The notes: generated by a model from the letters alone, not told the origin. DNA of 64,000 nucleotides from Planctomycetaceae bacterium (GCA_003233055.1 QIKP01000006.1:1-64000); one strand, 5' to 3'; numbered from the stretch's first letter, positions 45,834-55,605 are shown. Numbers and translations are program-made.

Positions 45834-47288
45834 ATGACAAAACCTAGCATGCTCTCTCTCCCTGTCCTTCGCGAGTTACCGGCCGGCTCGACGCCCGTCG
45901 ATGCCTTTGGTGCGCTCCGGTCGCTTCCCCATGTCGTTTTTTTTGACAGCGCGATGCCTCATGCGAAACTGGGTCGGTATTCGTTTGTCGCCGCCGATCC
46001 GTTCGCTTGGATCGAACGGCCCGCCGATGGGTGCGATGCGTTGGGAAGCTTGGCGAAGCGGCTTGCTCCCTTTCGCACGGAGCGGGTCGCCGGGCTGCCT
46101 CCGTTCCAGGGAGGAGCGGCCGGGCTCCTCGCGTACGAGCTGTGCCACAGCCTCGAGCGATTGCCGCGACCGGCGTTCGACGAGTTTTCTCTGCCCGCAC
46201 TCGCCATCGGATTGTACGACGTGGTGGTCGCGTTCGACCACGTCGAGCAAAAGGGATGGATCGTCTCGCAAGGTTTTCCCGAAACCGAACCGACGGCAAG
46301 GCTCGCTCGGGCCGAATCGCGAGCCGACGACTTTGCCAAGCAACTGGCGACCCGACCGACCGACTGCTCCACGCCTTCGCCTCCCCCCTCGCTTGTCCAA
46401 CCTGGTTCCTTAGCGCCGCATTCCTTAGCGCCGCATTCCTTGGCGCCGCAGTTTCCTTGCGAAGGGGCCCCCGGTGTGACAAGCGACTTTTCCAAGGAAG
46501 CCTACTTGCAGGCGGTGGCAAAGGCGATCGACTCGATCCACGAGGGCGATCTCTTTCAGGTAAATCTCTCGCAGCGGCTTCTCCATCCGGCAGAAGGTTC
46601 CTCCGCCGACCTCTACCTCCGGCTTCGTCAGCGCAACCCGGCTCCGTTCGCAGGCTACTTCGACTTGGGGAACCACCAAGTCGTCAGTGCGTCGCCCGAG
46701 CGGTTCTTGCGTGTCGTGGAGGGGGGGGTCGAAACGCGGCCGATCAAGGGGACCAGGCCAAAGACCGCCAGGCCGGAGGCGGACCTTTTTGCGGGAGACG
46801 AATTGGTCGCCAGCGCTAAGGATCGGGCAGAAAACGTGATGATTGTCGACCTCATGCGGAACGACCTCTCGCGAGTTTGCGAGCCCGACAGCGTGCGGGT
46901 GACGCAGCTTTGTGGGCTGGAGTCGTATGCCCATGTCCAGCATCTGGTCTCGGTCGTCGAAGGCCAGCTTCGCCAAGGGGAGTCGCCTCTCGACCTGTTG
47001 CGGGCCGCGTTCCCCGGGGGGTCGATCACCGGCGCGCCGAAGGTGCGGGCGATGGAAATCATTGCGGAGCTCGAACCAACCGCCCGGGGCGCGTACTGTG
47101 GATCGCTGGCCTACCTCGGCTTTGATGGTACGATGGACAGTAGCTTGCTCATCCGCACGATCACTGCCGGTCGGGGTTGGTGGCAGTTCCCGGTCGGTGG
47201 CGGCATTGTCGCCGACTCGAATCCACAAAGTGAATACGAAGAAACCTGGCACAAAGCGGCCGGAATGCTCAAGGCCCTTCTCCCGTAA
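45834..47288 (+). CDS. pabB: Aminodeoxychorismate synthase component I (PabB)
   Basis: Chorismate-utilising enzyme, 484 aa, making 4-amino-4-deoxychorismate with the glutaminase PabA. The diagnostic PIKGTRPK (about residue 303) has the Lys nucleophile of PabB, where anthranilate synthase TrpE has Ala. Other motifs: DLFQVNLSQRL, VSASPERFLRV, RAENVMIVDLMRNDLSRV, FPGGSITGAPKVRAMEII. A Pro/Ser/Ala-rich insert (residues about 177-210, with repeated SLAPH) separates the N-terminal domain; it comes from a short tandem repeat near 46410-46445. Followed after 63 bp by pabA. Here it probably supplies p-aminobenzoate for methanopterin as well as folate. Confidence 0.92.
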   Translation: MTKPSMLSLPVLRELPAGSTPVDAFGALRSLPHVVFFDSAMPHAKLGRYSFVAADPFAWIERPADGCDALGSLAKRLAPFRTERVAGLPPFQGGAAGLLAYELCHSLERLPRPAFDEFSLPALAIGLYDVVVAFDHVEQKGWIVSQGFPETEPTARLARAESRADDFAKQLATRPTDCSTPSPPPSLVQPGSLAPHSLAPHSLAPQFPCEGAPGVTSDFSKEAYLQAVAKAIDSIHEGDLFQVNLSQRLLHPAEGSSADLYLRLRQRNPAPFAGYFDLGNHQVVSASPERFLRVVEGGVETRPIKGTRPKTARPEADLFAGDELVASAKDRAENVMIVDLMRNDLSRVCEPDSVRVTQLCGLESYAHVQHLVSVVEGQLRQGESPLDLLRAAFPGGSITGAPKVRAMEIIAELEPTARGAYCGSLAYLGFDGTMDSSLLIRTITAGRGWWQFPVGGGIVADSNPQSEYEETWHKAAGMLKALLP

Positions 47289-47351
47289 AGGAACCGACGA
47301 GACGTAGCTCGTCGGCTAGGACGCTCTCTGCCCTCCGCTCTCCACTCTCCT

Positions 47352-48014
47352 ATGATTCTCCTCGTCGACAACTACGACAGCTTCGTCCATAACCTGGCTC
47401 GTTACTTCGAGCGGCTGGGGGTGGAGACACGGGTTGTCCGGAACGATGCGATGACCGCCGGCGACGTGACGCAGCTCGAGCCACAGGCGATCGTTCTTTC
47501 GCCGGGACCGGGACGACCCGACGAGGCGGGCTGCTCGCTGGAATTGGTTCGGGAGTTCTGCGAGACGGTCCCGTTGCTCGGCGTCTGCCTCGGTCATCAA
47601 GTCATCGCGCAGGCCCTGGGGGGGCAAGTCGTTCGCGGGTCGCGGCCCTGGCATGGTCGTGCGTCGCGGCTGACGCACACCGGCGACGGACTTTTCCAGG
47701 GACTCCCGGCGTCGCTGGAGGTTGGGCGGTATCATTCGCTTGTCGTCGATGCCGAGAGCCTGCCCGAGTGCCTCGAAGCGACCGCCTGGACGGAGGATGG
47801 CGTGCTCATGGCACTGGCCCACCGCCGGCGGCCTCTCTTTGGTGTACAATTCCATCCCGAATCGATCCTTACCGAGCAGGGATATCCGATGCTCGCGAAC
47901 TTCCTTCGGCTGGCGGGGATTGAAACGGAAGTCGACGGAACGGACCGGATGGCTCAGGAGAAGCCGCCCGAGAGGGCCCCCGCAAGACTCCCTGACCGAC
48001 CGGTGACGTTTTAA
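47352..48014 (+). CDS. pabA: Glutamine amidotransferase PabA/TrpG
   Basis: Class I glutaminase subunit, 220 aa, supplying ammonia to PabB. Catalytic Cys79 lies in LLGVCLGHQVIAQ, and His/Glu in VQFHPESIL. ILLVDNYDSFVHNLARYF is the standard N-terminus. The same protein could also serve TrpE. The gap to pabB holds a family A repeat; an inverted pair of family A repeats (48028-48088) follows. Confidence 0.93.
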   Translation: MILLVDNYDSFVHNLARYFERLGVETRVVRNDAMTAGDVTQLEPQAIVLSPGPGRPDEAGCSLELVREFCETVPLLGVCLGHQVIAQALGGQVVRGSRPWHGRASRLTHTGDGLFQGLPASLEVGRYHSLVVDAESLPECLEATAWTEDGVLMALAHRRRPLFGVQFHPESILTEQGYPMLANFLRLAGIETEVDGTDRMAQEKPPERAPARLPDRPVTF

Positions 48015-48027
48015 GGAAACCGACGAA

Positions 48028-48088
48028 TAGCCGACGAGCTACGCCTCGTCGGGAACGAGGCTCCGACGAGGCGTAGCTCGTCGGCTAT
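48028..48088. repeat. Inverted pair of family A repeats
   Basis: TAGCCGACGAGCTACGCCTC and its full inverse face each other, separated by about 10 bp, forming a long hairpin after pabA. Other family A sites: 8921-8955, 24919-24942, 33371-33434 (pair), 45734-45762, 47293-47319, 50827-50897 (pair), 52521-52541 (partial), 54493-54555 (pair), 61524-61553. Probably a mobile or terminator-like palindromic family. Confidence 0.85.
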
Positions 48089-48189
48089 GAACGCAACCAA
48101 CCCTGGCGATGCCGCGTCAGTGGCAGGCGCTTCAGCGGCAATCGCGTCAATCACCAACTACCAACGGACTAATTTCCCCCCACTTATTT

Positions 48190-48813
48190 ATGTTGACGGT
48201 TGACGACTTTCACGGGCTTCCTTTGATCGAAGGGATCGTCACCACCTCCGGCGCGGGGGGCGCGACCAACATTGCGCCGATGGGGCCGCGTGTCGATTGG
48301 CCCACAACGAAGCTCCTGCTGCGGCCGTACCAATCGTCGACGACGTACGAGAACCTCCGCCGGTCGGGCCGCGGGATCTTTCACGTGACGGACGACGTGC
48401 TGCTGATCGCCCGGGCGGCCATCGATCGCCTGCCGGCGGGGACCCCCTTAGCCGCTGGTCCCGAGGGGTACGGAGAGCGGCTGGCTGATGCGGTTCGGTG
48501 GTATGCGTTCGACGTGGTCTCGATCGACGACTCGCAAGACCGCACCGAGATCGTCTGCCAAGTCGCTCACCAGGGGCATGTGCGCGACTTCTTTGGATTC
48601 CACCGGGCTCGCCATGCGGTCCTCGAGGCGGCGATCCTCGCGACGCGGCTCCACTTGCTCCCGATCGAGTCGGTGCTCGACCAGTACGCCGACTATGCTG
48701 AGATCATCGACAAGACCGCGGGCCCCGACGAGCGAATCGCCTTTGCCGAGTTGCAACAGTTTATCTCGAACCAACTGGGTGAAGCTGAAACCAAAACCGT
48801 GGCGGGCCGATAG
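48190..48813 (+). CDS. DUF447 family protein of the methanopterin-type C1 cluster
   Basis: 207 aa from MLTVDDFHG. The conserved motifs ATNIAPMGPRV, LRPYQSSTTYENL and GRGIFHVTDDVLL fit DUF447, a flavin-reductase-like split-barrel family found in methanogens and in bacteria with tetrahydromethanopterin. FHRARHAVLEAAILATRLHLL is the conserved C-terminal region. It ends 3 bp before the RFAP synthase gene, so the two are in one operon. Exact activity is unknown; the association with methanopterin genes is known from gene context. Confidence 0.82.
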   Translation: MLTVDDFHGLPLIEGIVTTSGAGGATNIAPMGPRVDWPTTKLLLRPYQSSTTYENLRRSGRGIFHVTDDVLLIARAAIDRLPAGTPLAAGPEGYGERLADAVRWYAFDVVSIDDSQDRTEIVCQVAHQGHVRDFFGFHRARHAVLEAAILATRLHLLPIESVLDQYADYAEIIDKTAGPDERIAFAELQQFISNQLGEAETKTVAGR

Positions 48814-48816
48814 ACC

Positions 48817-49800
48817 ATGTCGTGCGATTCTCAACCAACGATCACGCTACGGACCGGCAGCCGGCTTCACTTCGGGCTCTGGGCGTGGGGCGACACGCAC
48901 GCACGGCAATTTGGCGGCGTCGGGATGATGATCGACCAGCCCGAGGTGGTCGTGCAGTTCTCGTCTGCGGCCTCCTTCGAGGTGGAAGGCCCCGCTGCCG
49001 GTCGCCTTCGACAGGTGGTGGAGCGATGCGTCCAACATTGGGGCCTGACGACGCTGCCCCGCTGCCGCATCGAAACGGTTCGTCTCCCCCGCCCCCACAC
49101 GGGCCTTGGCGTCGGGACGCAGTGGAGCCTCGCGGTGGCAAAAGGACTGGCGCATTGGCTCGGCAAAGGCGACCTCCCCCTGGCGCCGCTCGCCGGCGCG
49201 GCAGGTCGCGGACTCCGGTCGGCGGTTGGGACCCACGGGTTTGCCCGCGGCGGACTGATCGTCGATACGGGGAAAAGCCCCGACGACTCGCTTGGCGAGC
49301 TGGAACTCCATGTCCCGTTTCCTGAAGCATGGCGGGTCGTTCTGGTAACGCCGCGCACCGCCGAAGGGATGGCGGGCGAGCCGGAGCGGCAAGCCTTTGC
49401 CCAGATGCCTCCGATTCCTGGCGCAACGACCCGGCAGTTGCAAAACCTGGCCCGAGAAGAACTGGCCCCCGCCGCGCGTGCCGCTGACTTCAATCGATTT
49501 TCGGAGGCGATCTTCGACTACGGGCACCAAGCGGGACTCTGCTTCGCTTCGTTGCAGGGGGGGGCGTATTCTAGCGAGGCGATCTGCCGGCTCATCGCGA
49601 CGCTCCGCGATATGGGCGTGGTGGGTGTCGGGCAATCGTCGTGGGGGCCGACGGTTTTTTCGATGGTCCCCGATGCAATCGCCGCCGAAGAACTCGTCAC
49701 GAGACTTTCCTCCAAGATCGACACCGAGAGGCACGACATCGTCATCACGGCCCCGAAAAACGACGGGGCCTCGATAGGGCGTAACAGCGAAATGGCGTAA
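48817..49800 (+). CDS. Beta-ribofuranosylaminobenzene 5'-phosphate synthase
   Basis: First committed enzyme of methanopterin biosynthesis: joins p-aminobenzoate (or 4-hydroxybenzoate) with PRPP. 327 aa of the GHMP-kinase superfamily: TGSRLHFGLWAWGD and FGGVGMMIDQP at the N-terminus, PHTGLGVGTQWSLAVAKGLA (glycine-rich loop) and VGVGQSSWGPTVF near the C-terminus are typical of RFAP synthases. pabB and pabA upstream supply the aminobenzoate, a consistent set. In bacteria this indicates tetrahydromethanopterin-linked C1 oxidation, known in planctomycetes. Confidence 0.88.
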   Translation: MSCDSQPTITLRTGSRLHFGLWAWGDTHARQFGGVGMMIDQPEVVVQFSSAASFEVEGPAAGRLRQVVERCVQHWGLTTLPRCRIETVRLPRPHTGLGVGTQWSLAVAKGLAHWLGKGDLPLAPLAGAAGRGLRSAVGTHGFARGGLIVDTGKSPDDSLGELELHVPFPEAWRVVLVTPRTAEGMAGEPERQAFAQMPPIPGATTRQLQNLAREELAPAARAADFNRFSEAIFDYGHQAGLCFASLQGGAYSSEAICRLIATLRDMGVVGVGQSSWGPTVFSMVPDAIAAEELVTRLSSKIDTERHDIVITAPKNDGASIGRNSEMA

Positions 49801-49864
49801 CGGCGCGATACGCCGCGCCTGCCGCTGAAGCGGCATCGCCAAGCCCTTCGCGATCAAGGAGCTG

Positions 49865-50752
49865 CTACAGCAATCCGTAAACGACGAGTGTTGAGCGGAG
49901 CGATGCCAGTTCGGACTTGTCGAGAGGCGTCATCGGGAGCCGGAGCTCGCCCGTGTCGCGGCCGACGAGTTGCATGGCCGCCTTGACCGGGATCGGGTTG
50001 GTCGAGAGACCCAGCATGTCGCGGCAGAGAGGGAAGAGCCGGTGGTGCCACTCGCGTGCCCCGACCGAGTCGCCCGATTCAAACGCGGCGACCATCGCGA
50101 GCATGTCTTGGGGGACCAAGTTCCCGACGACCGACACGACCCCCCGGGCACCGATGGCGAGCAGCGGCAACGTGAGGCTGTCGTCGCCGCTTAGCACGGT
50201 AAGATTGGTGGTGTTGATGATCTGCGACGCTTGGTCGAGCGACCCGGTCGCCTCCTTCACCATGGTGATGTTTTCTAATTCCGCGAGTCGGGCAATCGTC
50301 TCCGGTTCAATATTTTTTCCGGTACGGCCAGGGATGTTGTAGATGCACTGCGGCAGGCCGGTCTCTTCGGCGAGGATCTTGAAGTGTTCGTAGAAACCTT
50401 GCTGCGTTGGCTTGTTGTAGTAGGGGGCGACTTGTAGTGCCGCATCGGCACCGGCTCGCTCGGCATTCTTGGTAAGCCGGAGCGCCTCGGCCGTGCTGTT
50501 CGACCCGGTGCCTGGCATCACTTTGATCCGGCCGGCCGCTTTCTCCACGACGAACGCGATCACTCGATCATGCTCGTCGTGCGTGAGCGTGGGCGACTCG
50601 CCCGTGGTGCCGACGGGGCAGAGGCAATGCGTTCCCGCAGCGACTTGAAATTCGATCTGCTCGCCAAATCGCTCGTAGTCGACTTCGCCATTCTTTAGCG
50701 GCGTGGTAATCGCTACCGACACCCCGGCAAAGGCTTCACCCTTGGTACTCAT
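49865..50752 (-). CDS. dapA: 4-hydroxy-tetrahydrodipicolinate synthase
   Basis: Condenses pyruvate and aspartate semialdehyde in lysine/diaminopimelate synthesis. 295 aa from MSTKGEAF; a GTG 8 codons upstream (50776) is an alternative. Motifs: [31 protein letters not shown] (catalytic Tyr) and [12 protein letters not shown] with the Schiff-base Lys. Complete; flanked by family C palindromes on both sides. Not functionally linked to its neighbours. Confidence 0.95.
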   Translation of the reverse strand: MSTKGEAFAGVSVAITTPLKNGEVDYERFGEQIEFQVAAGTHCLCPVGTTGESPTLTHDEHDRVIAFVVEKAAGRIKVMPGTGSNSTAEALRLTKNAERAGADAALQVAPYYNKPTQQGFYEHFKILAEETGLPQCIYNIPGRTGKNIEPETIARLAELENITMVKEATGSLDQASQIINTTNLTVLSGDDSLTLPLLAIGARGVVSVVGNLVPQDMLAMVAAFESGDSVGAREWHHRLFPLCRDMLGLSTNPIPVKAAMQLVGRDTGELRLPMTPLDKSELASLRSTLVVYGLL

Positions 50753-50793
50753 AGATTTCGCTTCTTTCTTGCACAAACGATAAACCGTAAGGA

Positions 50794-50897
50794 CTGGCGA
50801 TGCCGCTTCAGCGGCAGGCGAGCAACAGCCGACGAGCTACGCCTCGTCGGTCGACGTCGGGGACGAGGCTCCCGACGAGGCGTAGCTCGTCGGCTAT
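50794..50897. repeat. Composite of family C and paired family A repeats
   Basis: A family C copy (50794-50820) is directly followed by two facing family A copies (50827-50897). It fills the space between dapA and pdxJ, both on the minus strand. Confidence 0.85.
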
Positions 50898-50919
50898 TGG
50901 CACAATGGCCAATCTTTTA

Positions 50920-51666
50920 TCAAGGCTCGCCCTTCATCAACTGCTTCATGTCGCGGACCGCTCGTTCGATCCCGACCAAGACCGACCGGGCGATGATGCT
51001 GTGGCCGATGTTTAATTCGTGCAGTCCGTCGATGGCCGCGACGGGGCCAACGTTGCGGTAGGTCAGCCCATGCCCGGCCGCGAGCGTGAGCCCGGCATCG
51101 CAGATCTGACGGGCCGACTCCTGGAGCTTCCGGAGTGGGGTGTCGTGATCGGCGGCACGGTGACTGGCAACAGGGTGACTGGCGGTAGCGAGGGCATAAG
51201 GGCCGGTGTGGAGCTCGATCGCGTCGACGCCTGCCTGCATGCCCGCCTCGATCTGACGCGGGTCAGCATCGAGAAACAAGCTTACCAGGATGCCCGCGTC
51301 GTGCAACTGGTGAACCGCGTCGGCGATCGACTGGGGGTGCCCCGCGACATCCAGCCCTCCTTCGGTCGTCACTTCCTCACGCCGTTCGGGGACGATCGTG
51401 GCGAGGGTCGGCTTCACTTCACACGCGATCGCGAGCACCTCGTCACAGGCGGCCAGCTCCAGGTTCGTACGGACGGAGACGGTCTCCATGAGCAGCCGCA
51501 CGTCGCGGTCTTGGATATGGCGACGGTCTTCGCGAAGGTGGAGCGTGATCCCATCCGCCCCGCCAAGTTCCGCGAGCGTCGCGGCCCAAACAGGATCGGG
51601 CTCGTTGGTCTTTCGCGCCTCGCGGACGGTGGCGACGTGGTCGATATTGACGCTGAGCGTGGGCAT
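50920..51666 (-). CDS. pdxJ: Pyridoxine 5'-phosphate synthase
   Basis: Last ring-closing step of DXP-dependent vitamin B6 synthesis. 248 aa; the N-terminus [20 protein letters not shown] is shortened here to [12 protein letters not shown], the family signature, with [26 protein letters not shown] and [13 protein letters not shown] further on. Complete, no oddities. Confidence 0.96.
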   Translation of the reverse strand: MPTLSVNIDHVATVREARKTNEPDPVWAATLAELGGADGITLHLREDRRHIQDRDVRLLMETVSVRTNLELAACDEVLAIACEVKPTLATIVPERREEVTTEGGLDVAGHPQSIADAVHQLHDAGILVSLFLDADPRQIEAGMQAGVDAIELHTGPYALATASHPVASHRAADHDTPLRKLQESARQICDAGLTLAAGHGLTYRNVGPVAAIDGLHELNIGHSIIARSVLVGIERAVRDMKQLMKGEP

Positions 51667-52167
51667 GCTGGCGATGCCGCTTCAGCGGCAGTGAGGGCAG
51701 GGCGGAGGGCTAAACTTCTCCTCGACAATTCTCCCCGACGAACCGAGCAATAGCAAGGTTGGCAGTTGGTGGGCGACGCGCCTGCCGCTGAAGCGGCATC
51801 GCCAAGGGTTGGGCTCAGTGAAGGGGGACGCGAAAATAAATGTCGTGAGCGGTTCGGGCACTCCCGTCCGGTTATGGGGGCTAGGTTGGTCGGAGGAGTG
51901 CCGACGAGGCGAGATTGCACCACAGGGTCGCCAAAGGGCGGCATCCGGGGTGGCCAGCGTCGCCCCTCCGCGACACGGGGTTCCGCACCTTGTGGTTCTT
52001 TTTCACCCGGTCCGTTGCTCAGCCGAGGACTTGGCCCAAGGTGGCTCGCCAGGGCCAAAAGGTGAGCTACGTTTGGGGACCTGCTTCGTTTGCGTCTCCC
52101 TTTTGCCCCCTTTCTGAACACCGAGATTGCTCCCTTGAATACGCTCCTAGAACCTGAGGTGGATAGC
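51667..52167. other. Gene-free region with two family C repeats
   Basis: Family C copies at 51668-51692 and 51777-51804 lie in opposite orientation. The remaining 360 bp are GC-rich with no supported gene; frames that stay open there are not protein-like. It may contain the promoter and 5' untranslated region of the next gene. Confidence 0.5.
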
Positions 52168-52503
52168 ATGACCTGCCAGGACCTTGCCCGTCAGATCGAA
52201 CAACTCCAGCCCGAGGCAACGCCCCAAGATGTGGCCCGTCTTTGCTTGTTGCTTTCCAACGAGTACATGGAACTCGACAAGCTGGTCGACCCGAGCCAGT
52301 TGCAGACCGCTTGGAAGGAAACCGGGCTCCGGCTGCAGCTGGCGACCGACCAGCATGCGGCAATGACCCAAGAGCTCGAAGAGCTCGCCGAGAGCGACCC
52401 GAAGTCGTTTAGCCACGAACAAATCTGGATCCTGATCCGGGCGATCAAGGTACAGAGCCAAGTCTTGCAGATGTATGTCGGTCACCCGCTGCTGGATGTT
52501 TGA
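52168..52503 (+). CDS. Small hypothetical helical protein
   Basis: 111 aa from MTCQDLARQIEQLQ. Mostly helical, acidic, with two helix blocks (DVARLCLLLSNEYMELDKL and SHEQIWILIRAIKVQSQVL); no cysteine cluster, signal peptide or membrane segment. I do not recognise the family. The region reads like a genuine protein in codon use. A TTG start 26 codons upstream is possible but less likely. It stands alone between pdxJ and mgtE. Confidence 0.6.
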   Translation: MTCQDLARQIEQLQPEATPQDVARLCLLLSNEYMELDKLVDPSQLQTAWKETGLRLQLATDQHAAMTQELEELAESDPKSFSHEQIWILIRAIKVQSQVLQMYVGHPLLDV

Positions 52504-52571
52504 GCGAGGGGGCTCCGTCTTCCGACGAGGCGTAGCTCCGACGCGTCTGCCGCTGAAGCGGCATCGCCAGC

Positions 52572-53933
52572 CTAGAGCCGTTCGAGCATCGCTACGGCGA
52601 CATTCATGTAGATAACGATGCCGGCGATGTCGATGATGCCGGCAACAAAAGGGCTGCTCATCAGGGCGGGGTCGAGCCCGAGTCGGCGGAAGAGCATTGG
52701 CAAGATCCCGCCGCAGAGGGTGCCACAGATGACCACCATCACCAGCGTGATTGGTAGCACGAGCGCCTCGATCGGCGTCGCGTCATCGAGCATCCAGAAC
52801 GCACAGAAGTACCCCGCCGTCGCAAGCCCTCCCCCCAGGCAGAGCCCCATCAGCAGCTCTCGTTTGACGACGCGCCACCAGTCGGCGAGGGCCACATCGC
52901 CCAGCGTCATGGCGGTAATGACGAGCGTGGCCGACTGGCTTCCTGAGTTCCCTCCGCTGGAGATCACCAACGGAATGAACAGGACCAGCCAAGGGACTTT
53001 CTGAAAGTCCGACTCGTAGTTGTTCAGCGCGACCGCCGTGAGCATCGCGGCCACGAACAGGATCGAGAGCCACAGCCCCCGCTTCCAGACAAGCGTGAAC
53101 CAATGCGTTTCGAGGTAGCCCTGGTCGAGCGGATCGACCGCACCCGCCATGTGGGCATCCTCGGTCGCTTCTTCTCGAAAGACGTCGATCACGTCGTCAT
53201 GGGTAATGATCCCGAGGAGATGTTGCTGGTCGTCGACCACGGGGATCGCAATGAAGTCGAAGTCGGCCACTTTGGCCGCGACCGTTTCTTGGTCGTCGCT
53301 GGCGTGGACCGTCACCACGTCCCGCTGCATCAGGTCCGCAATCGGCGTCTCGGGCTTCCCGTAGTGGGTCACCAGTTGGCGGGCTGAGATCAGTCCCTGA
53401 AGGTGGTTGTTTTCATCGACGATGTAGTTGTAGTAGATCGTCTCGAGGTCTTCGGCCTGACGTCCGACCGACTCCATCGCCTCGCGAACGGTCAGCCGCT
53501 CGGAGAGTCGGGCGACTTCGGTCGTCATCACGGAGCCGGCGGTCCCTTCGGGAAATTGGCGAAGCCGAAGGGTCTCGCGTCGTTCTGCCAGGGGCAGCAG
53601 CGGCAGTAAGGTCTCGGCGACCGAGCGATCGATTTCCTTCAGGAGGTCGACGCGATCGTCGGCCGGGAGGTCGGCAACGAGCGCCGCGATCTGCTTCGGC
53701 TCGACCAATTCCACGATTTCGACTTGCAGCGGCTCGTCGAAGAAGTCAAAAATCTCGACCTGCTTGGCCAAGTCCGACGCCTGGAGCACTGCCCAGGCCT
53801 CGCTCGCCGAGAGCCCCTCCATGAACTCCGCCGCCCTGGCCGGATGAAGCGCCGAGGCAAATTCCCGTAGCGCCGCCTGGTCGTCCGTGGCGAGCATCTC
53901 GCGAAGTTCCGGCAAGAGAAGCGTGTTGATCAT
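52572..53933 (-). CDS. mgtE: Magnesium transporter MgtE
   Basis: 453-aa Mg2+ channel. N-terminal superhelical domain (residues 1-120, ELVEPKQIAALVADLPADDRVDLL), tandem CBS domains (about 125-250, GTAGSVMTTEVARL, MQRDVVTVHASD), then five membrane helices with the pore region VISSGGNSGSQSATLVITAM. Start MINTLLLPEL; the open frame further upstream has no family similarity. No M-box-like leader was recognised. A family C repeat lies at its end. Confidence 0.95.
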   Translation of the reverse strand: MINTLLLPELREMLATDDQAALREFASALHPARAAEFMEGLSASEAWAVLQASDLAKQVEIFDFFDEPLQVEIVELVEPKQIAALVADLPADDRVDLLKEIDRSVAETLLPLLPLAERRETLRLRQFPEGTAGSVMTTEVARLSERLTVREAMESVGRQAEDLETIYYNYIVDENNHLQGLISARQLVTHYGKPETPIADLMQRDVVTVHASDDQETVAAKVADFDFIAIPVVDDQQHLLGIITHDDVIDVFREEATEDAHMAGAVDPLDQGYLETHWFTLVWKRGLWLSILFVAAMLTAVALNNYESDFQKVPWLVLFIPLVISSGGNSGSQSATLVITAMTLGDVALADWWRVVKRELLMGLCLGGGLATAGYFCAFWMLDDATPIEALVLPITLVMVVICGTLCGGILPMLFRRLGLDPALMSSPFVAGIIDIAGIVIYMNVAVAMLERL

Positions 53934-54043
53934 CGGAGCACTGCCGAAACGGGGAGTAGGGGCCCAGTAGTGTAGTACCCCGATGCCCAAAAGGGCAGAG
54001 GGCTGGCGATCCCGCGTCCGCAGCAGGGCGGAGGCGAGAACCC

Positions 54044-54073
54044 CTGCCAACATGCCAACCAATCAGCTGCGGC
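54044..54073. repeat. Family D repeat, GCCAACATGCCAACCAA type
   Basis: TGCCAACATGCCAACCAA followed by TCAGCTGCGG. Other copies: 54724-54742 and 58076-58106, and an inverted core (CTGGCATGTTGGCAG) near 58182-58197. A family B palindrome accompanies several copies. Confidence 0.75.
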
Positions 54074-54219
54074 TATTCGTCGGATTCGTAAGATCCGGGT
54101 TCTTACAGATCCATGGCATTGCCCAGCCTCCGTAGAACGCCCCCCGAGTAGCCCCGACCAAGCTTGCTCGGGGGTAGCCACTGAAGAGCCGGCTCCGCTA
54201 TGCTGGTGACACAAAATGT

Positions 54220-54293
54220 CGGGCCGTGGCGCAGACTGGTAGCGCGTTTGACTGGGGGTCAAAAGGTCGCAGGTTCGAATCCTGTCGGCCCGA
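54220..54293 (+). tRNA. tRNA-Pro(GGG)
   Basis: 74-nt cloverleaf. Acceptor stem CGGGCCG/CGGCCCG, D arm GGCGCAGACTGGTAGCGC, anticodon stem TTTGA/TCAAA with loop CTGGGGG (anticodon GGG), T arm AGGTTCGAATCCT, discriminator A; CCA not encoded. Confidence 0.96.
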
Positions 54294-54798
54294 CTTTTAT
54301 TGGTTCGTTCTCTGCGGTTCGGTCCACCACAAGGTTCCGCTCTCCTGCCGAACATCGACGGCTGTCCGCAGTCCACTCCTCTGCATCCCTTTGCGTCTAT
54401 TCGGTGGCTAGCTCTGTGATTCTCCGCATCCACCCGCGGCAGGCAATGCGAAGAATGGGAAAATCTGGGGGAATCTAGGCGGAGAGCGGAGATATAGCCG
54501 ACGAGCTACGCCTCATCGGAGCCTCGTTCCCGACGAGGCGGAGCTCGTCGGCTATCGGCGCAACGGACAACGGTTCGACTATTTCCTTCCCTTCCTCAGC
54601 GTCTCGGCGGTGAAACAAGGTCTCGGCGGTGAAACAAGAAGCTAAAGACCAATGAACCGCGGAGACGGAGAGACGGTTGGGAACGCCCCCTGAGCGGCCC
54701 CGAGCAAGCTTGGTCGGGGCTGCTTGCCAACATGCCAACCAACGCCCTGCCAACAAATCAAGTTCCCAACGGACAACCAACCCCTTTCGGCCCTCGCT
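54294..54798. other. Gene-free, repeat-rich region after tRNA-Pro
   Basis: Contains a paired family A hairpin (54493-54555), a 19-bp tandem duplication (54601-54619 and 54620-54638, GTCTCGGCGGTGAAACAAG), a family E sequence (54631-54660, CAAGAAGCTAAAGACC; second copy 61486-61506), a family B palindrome (54697-54721) and a family D copy (54724-54742). No supported gene. Confidence 0.7.
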
Positions 54799-55605
54799 AT
54801 GCCTTCTTCCCGATCGACGTTGCCTGCCTTTCGTTCCGACCTGCTTGCGGGCCAGACGGCGATGGTGACGGGTAGTTCGAGTGGCATCGGTCGGGCGATC
54901 GGCGTTGCGTTGGCGGAGGCGGGGGCCGTGGTTCATCTCCATGCCCGTTCCAACGCGACGGGCGTGGCGGAAGTTCGATCGGTGATCGGCCCCGCAGGGC
55001 GAGATTTTCTGGCCGACCTGCGCGACCCGGACGCTTGCCGGCGATGGGCGGAACAAGTCTGGGAAACGGGTCCGATCGATATCTGGGTGAACAATGCTGG
55101 CGTCGACGTGCTGACGGGCGACGGGGCTAACGAGGACTTTGAGCAGAAATTTGCCGCGCTCTGGGAAGTCGACGTGCGGGCGACGATCGCGTTGTCACGA
55201 AGCATCGGACGCCAGATGCAAGCTCGCGGCCATGGGGTGATTCTCAACCTCGGGTGGGATCAGGCGGCCACGGGGATGGCGGGCGATAGTGGAGAGATGT
55301 TTGCGGCGACCAAAGGGGCGGTGATGGCCTTCACACGGAGCCTGGCTAAGTCGCTCGCGCCGCAAGTCCGCGTCAACTGCATCGCTCCTGGGTGGATTCG
55401 GACGAAGTGGGGCGACGGTGCGTCCGAGCAATGGGACCGACGGGCTCGAAGCGAGTCGCTCCTGGAACGGTGGGGCGAGCCAAGCGACGTCGCCAGCGCG
55501 GCGCTCTTTCTAGCCTCGCCCGCCTCCCGCTTCATCACGGGGCAAGTCTTGCCCGTGAATGGCGGGTTTGCCGGCACGCCAATTGGAATGAACACGACGG
55601 AATGA
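54799..55605 (+). CDS. SDR-fold oxidoreductase-like protein lacking the catalytic Ser and Tyr
   Basis: 268-aa Rossmann-fold short-chain dehydrogenase: TGSSSGIG (24-31) for NAD(P), WVNNAGVD, and a C-terminal NCIAPGWIRT and ITGQVLPVNGG. The active-site Tyr of YxxxK is Phe168 (MFAATKGAV, Lys172 kept), and the catalytic Ser strand reads ILNLGWDQA instead of the usual SS. It may therefore be a binding protein or catalyse a different reaction. Its stop overlaps the next start by 4 bp, so it is coupled to a DHPS-like gene, which suggests a role in pterin chemistry. The specific reaction is unknown. Confidence 0.82.
   Translation: MPSSRSTLPAFRSDLLAGQTAMVTGSSSGIGRAIGVALAEAGAVVHLHARSNATGVAEVRSVIGPAGRDFLADLRDPDACRRWAEQVWETGPIDIWVNNAGVDVLTGDGANEDFEQKFAALWEVDVRATIALSRSIGRQMQARGHGVILNLGWDQAATGMAGDSGEMFAATKGAVMAFTRSLAKSLAPQVRVNCIAPGWIRTKWGDGASEQWDRRARSESLLERWGEPSDVASAALFLASPASRFITGQVLPVNGGFAGTPIGMNTTE

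Noticed and set aside
51766-52117. Overlapping plus-strand frames of about 100 codons
   Set aside because: They begin within a family C repeat, lack ribosome binding sites and have no protein-like pattern.
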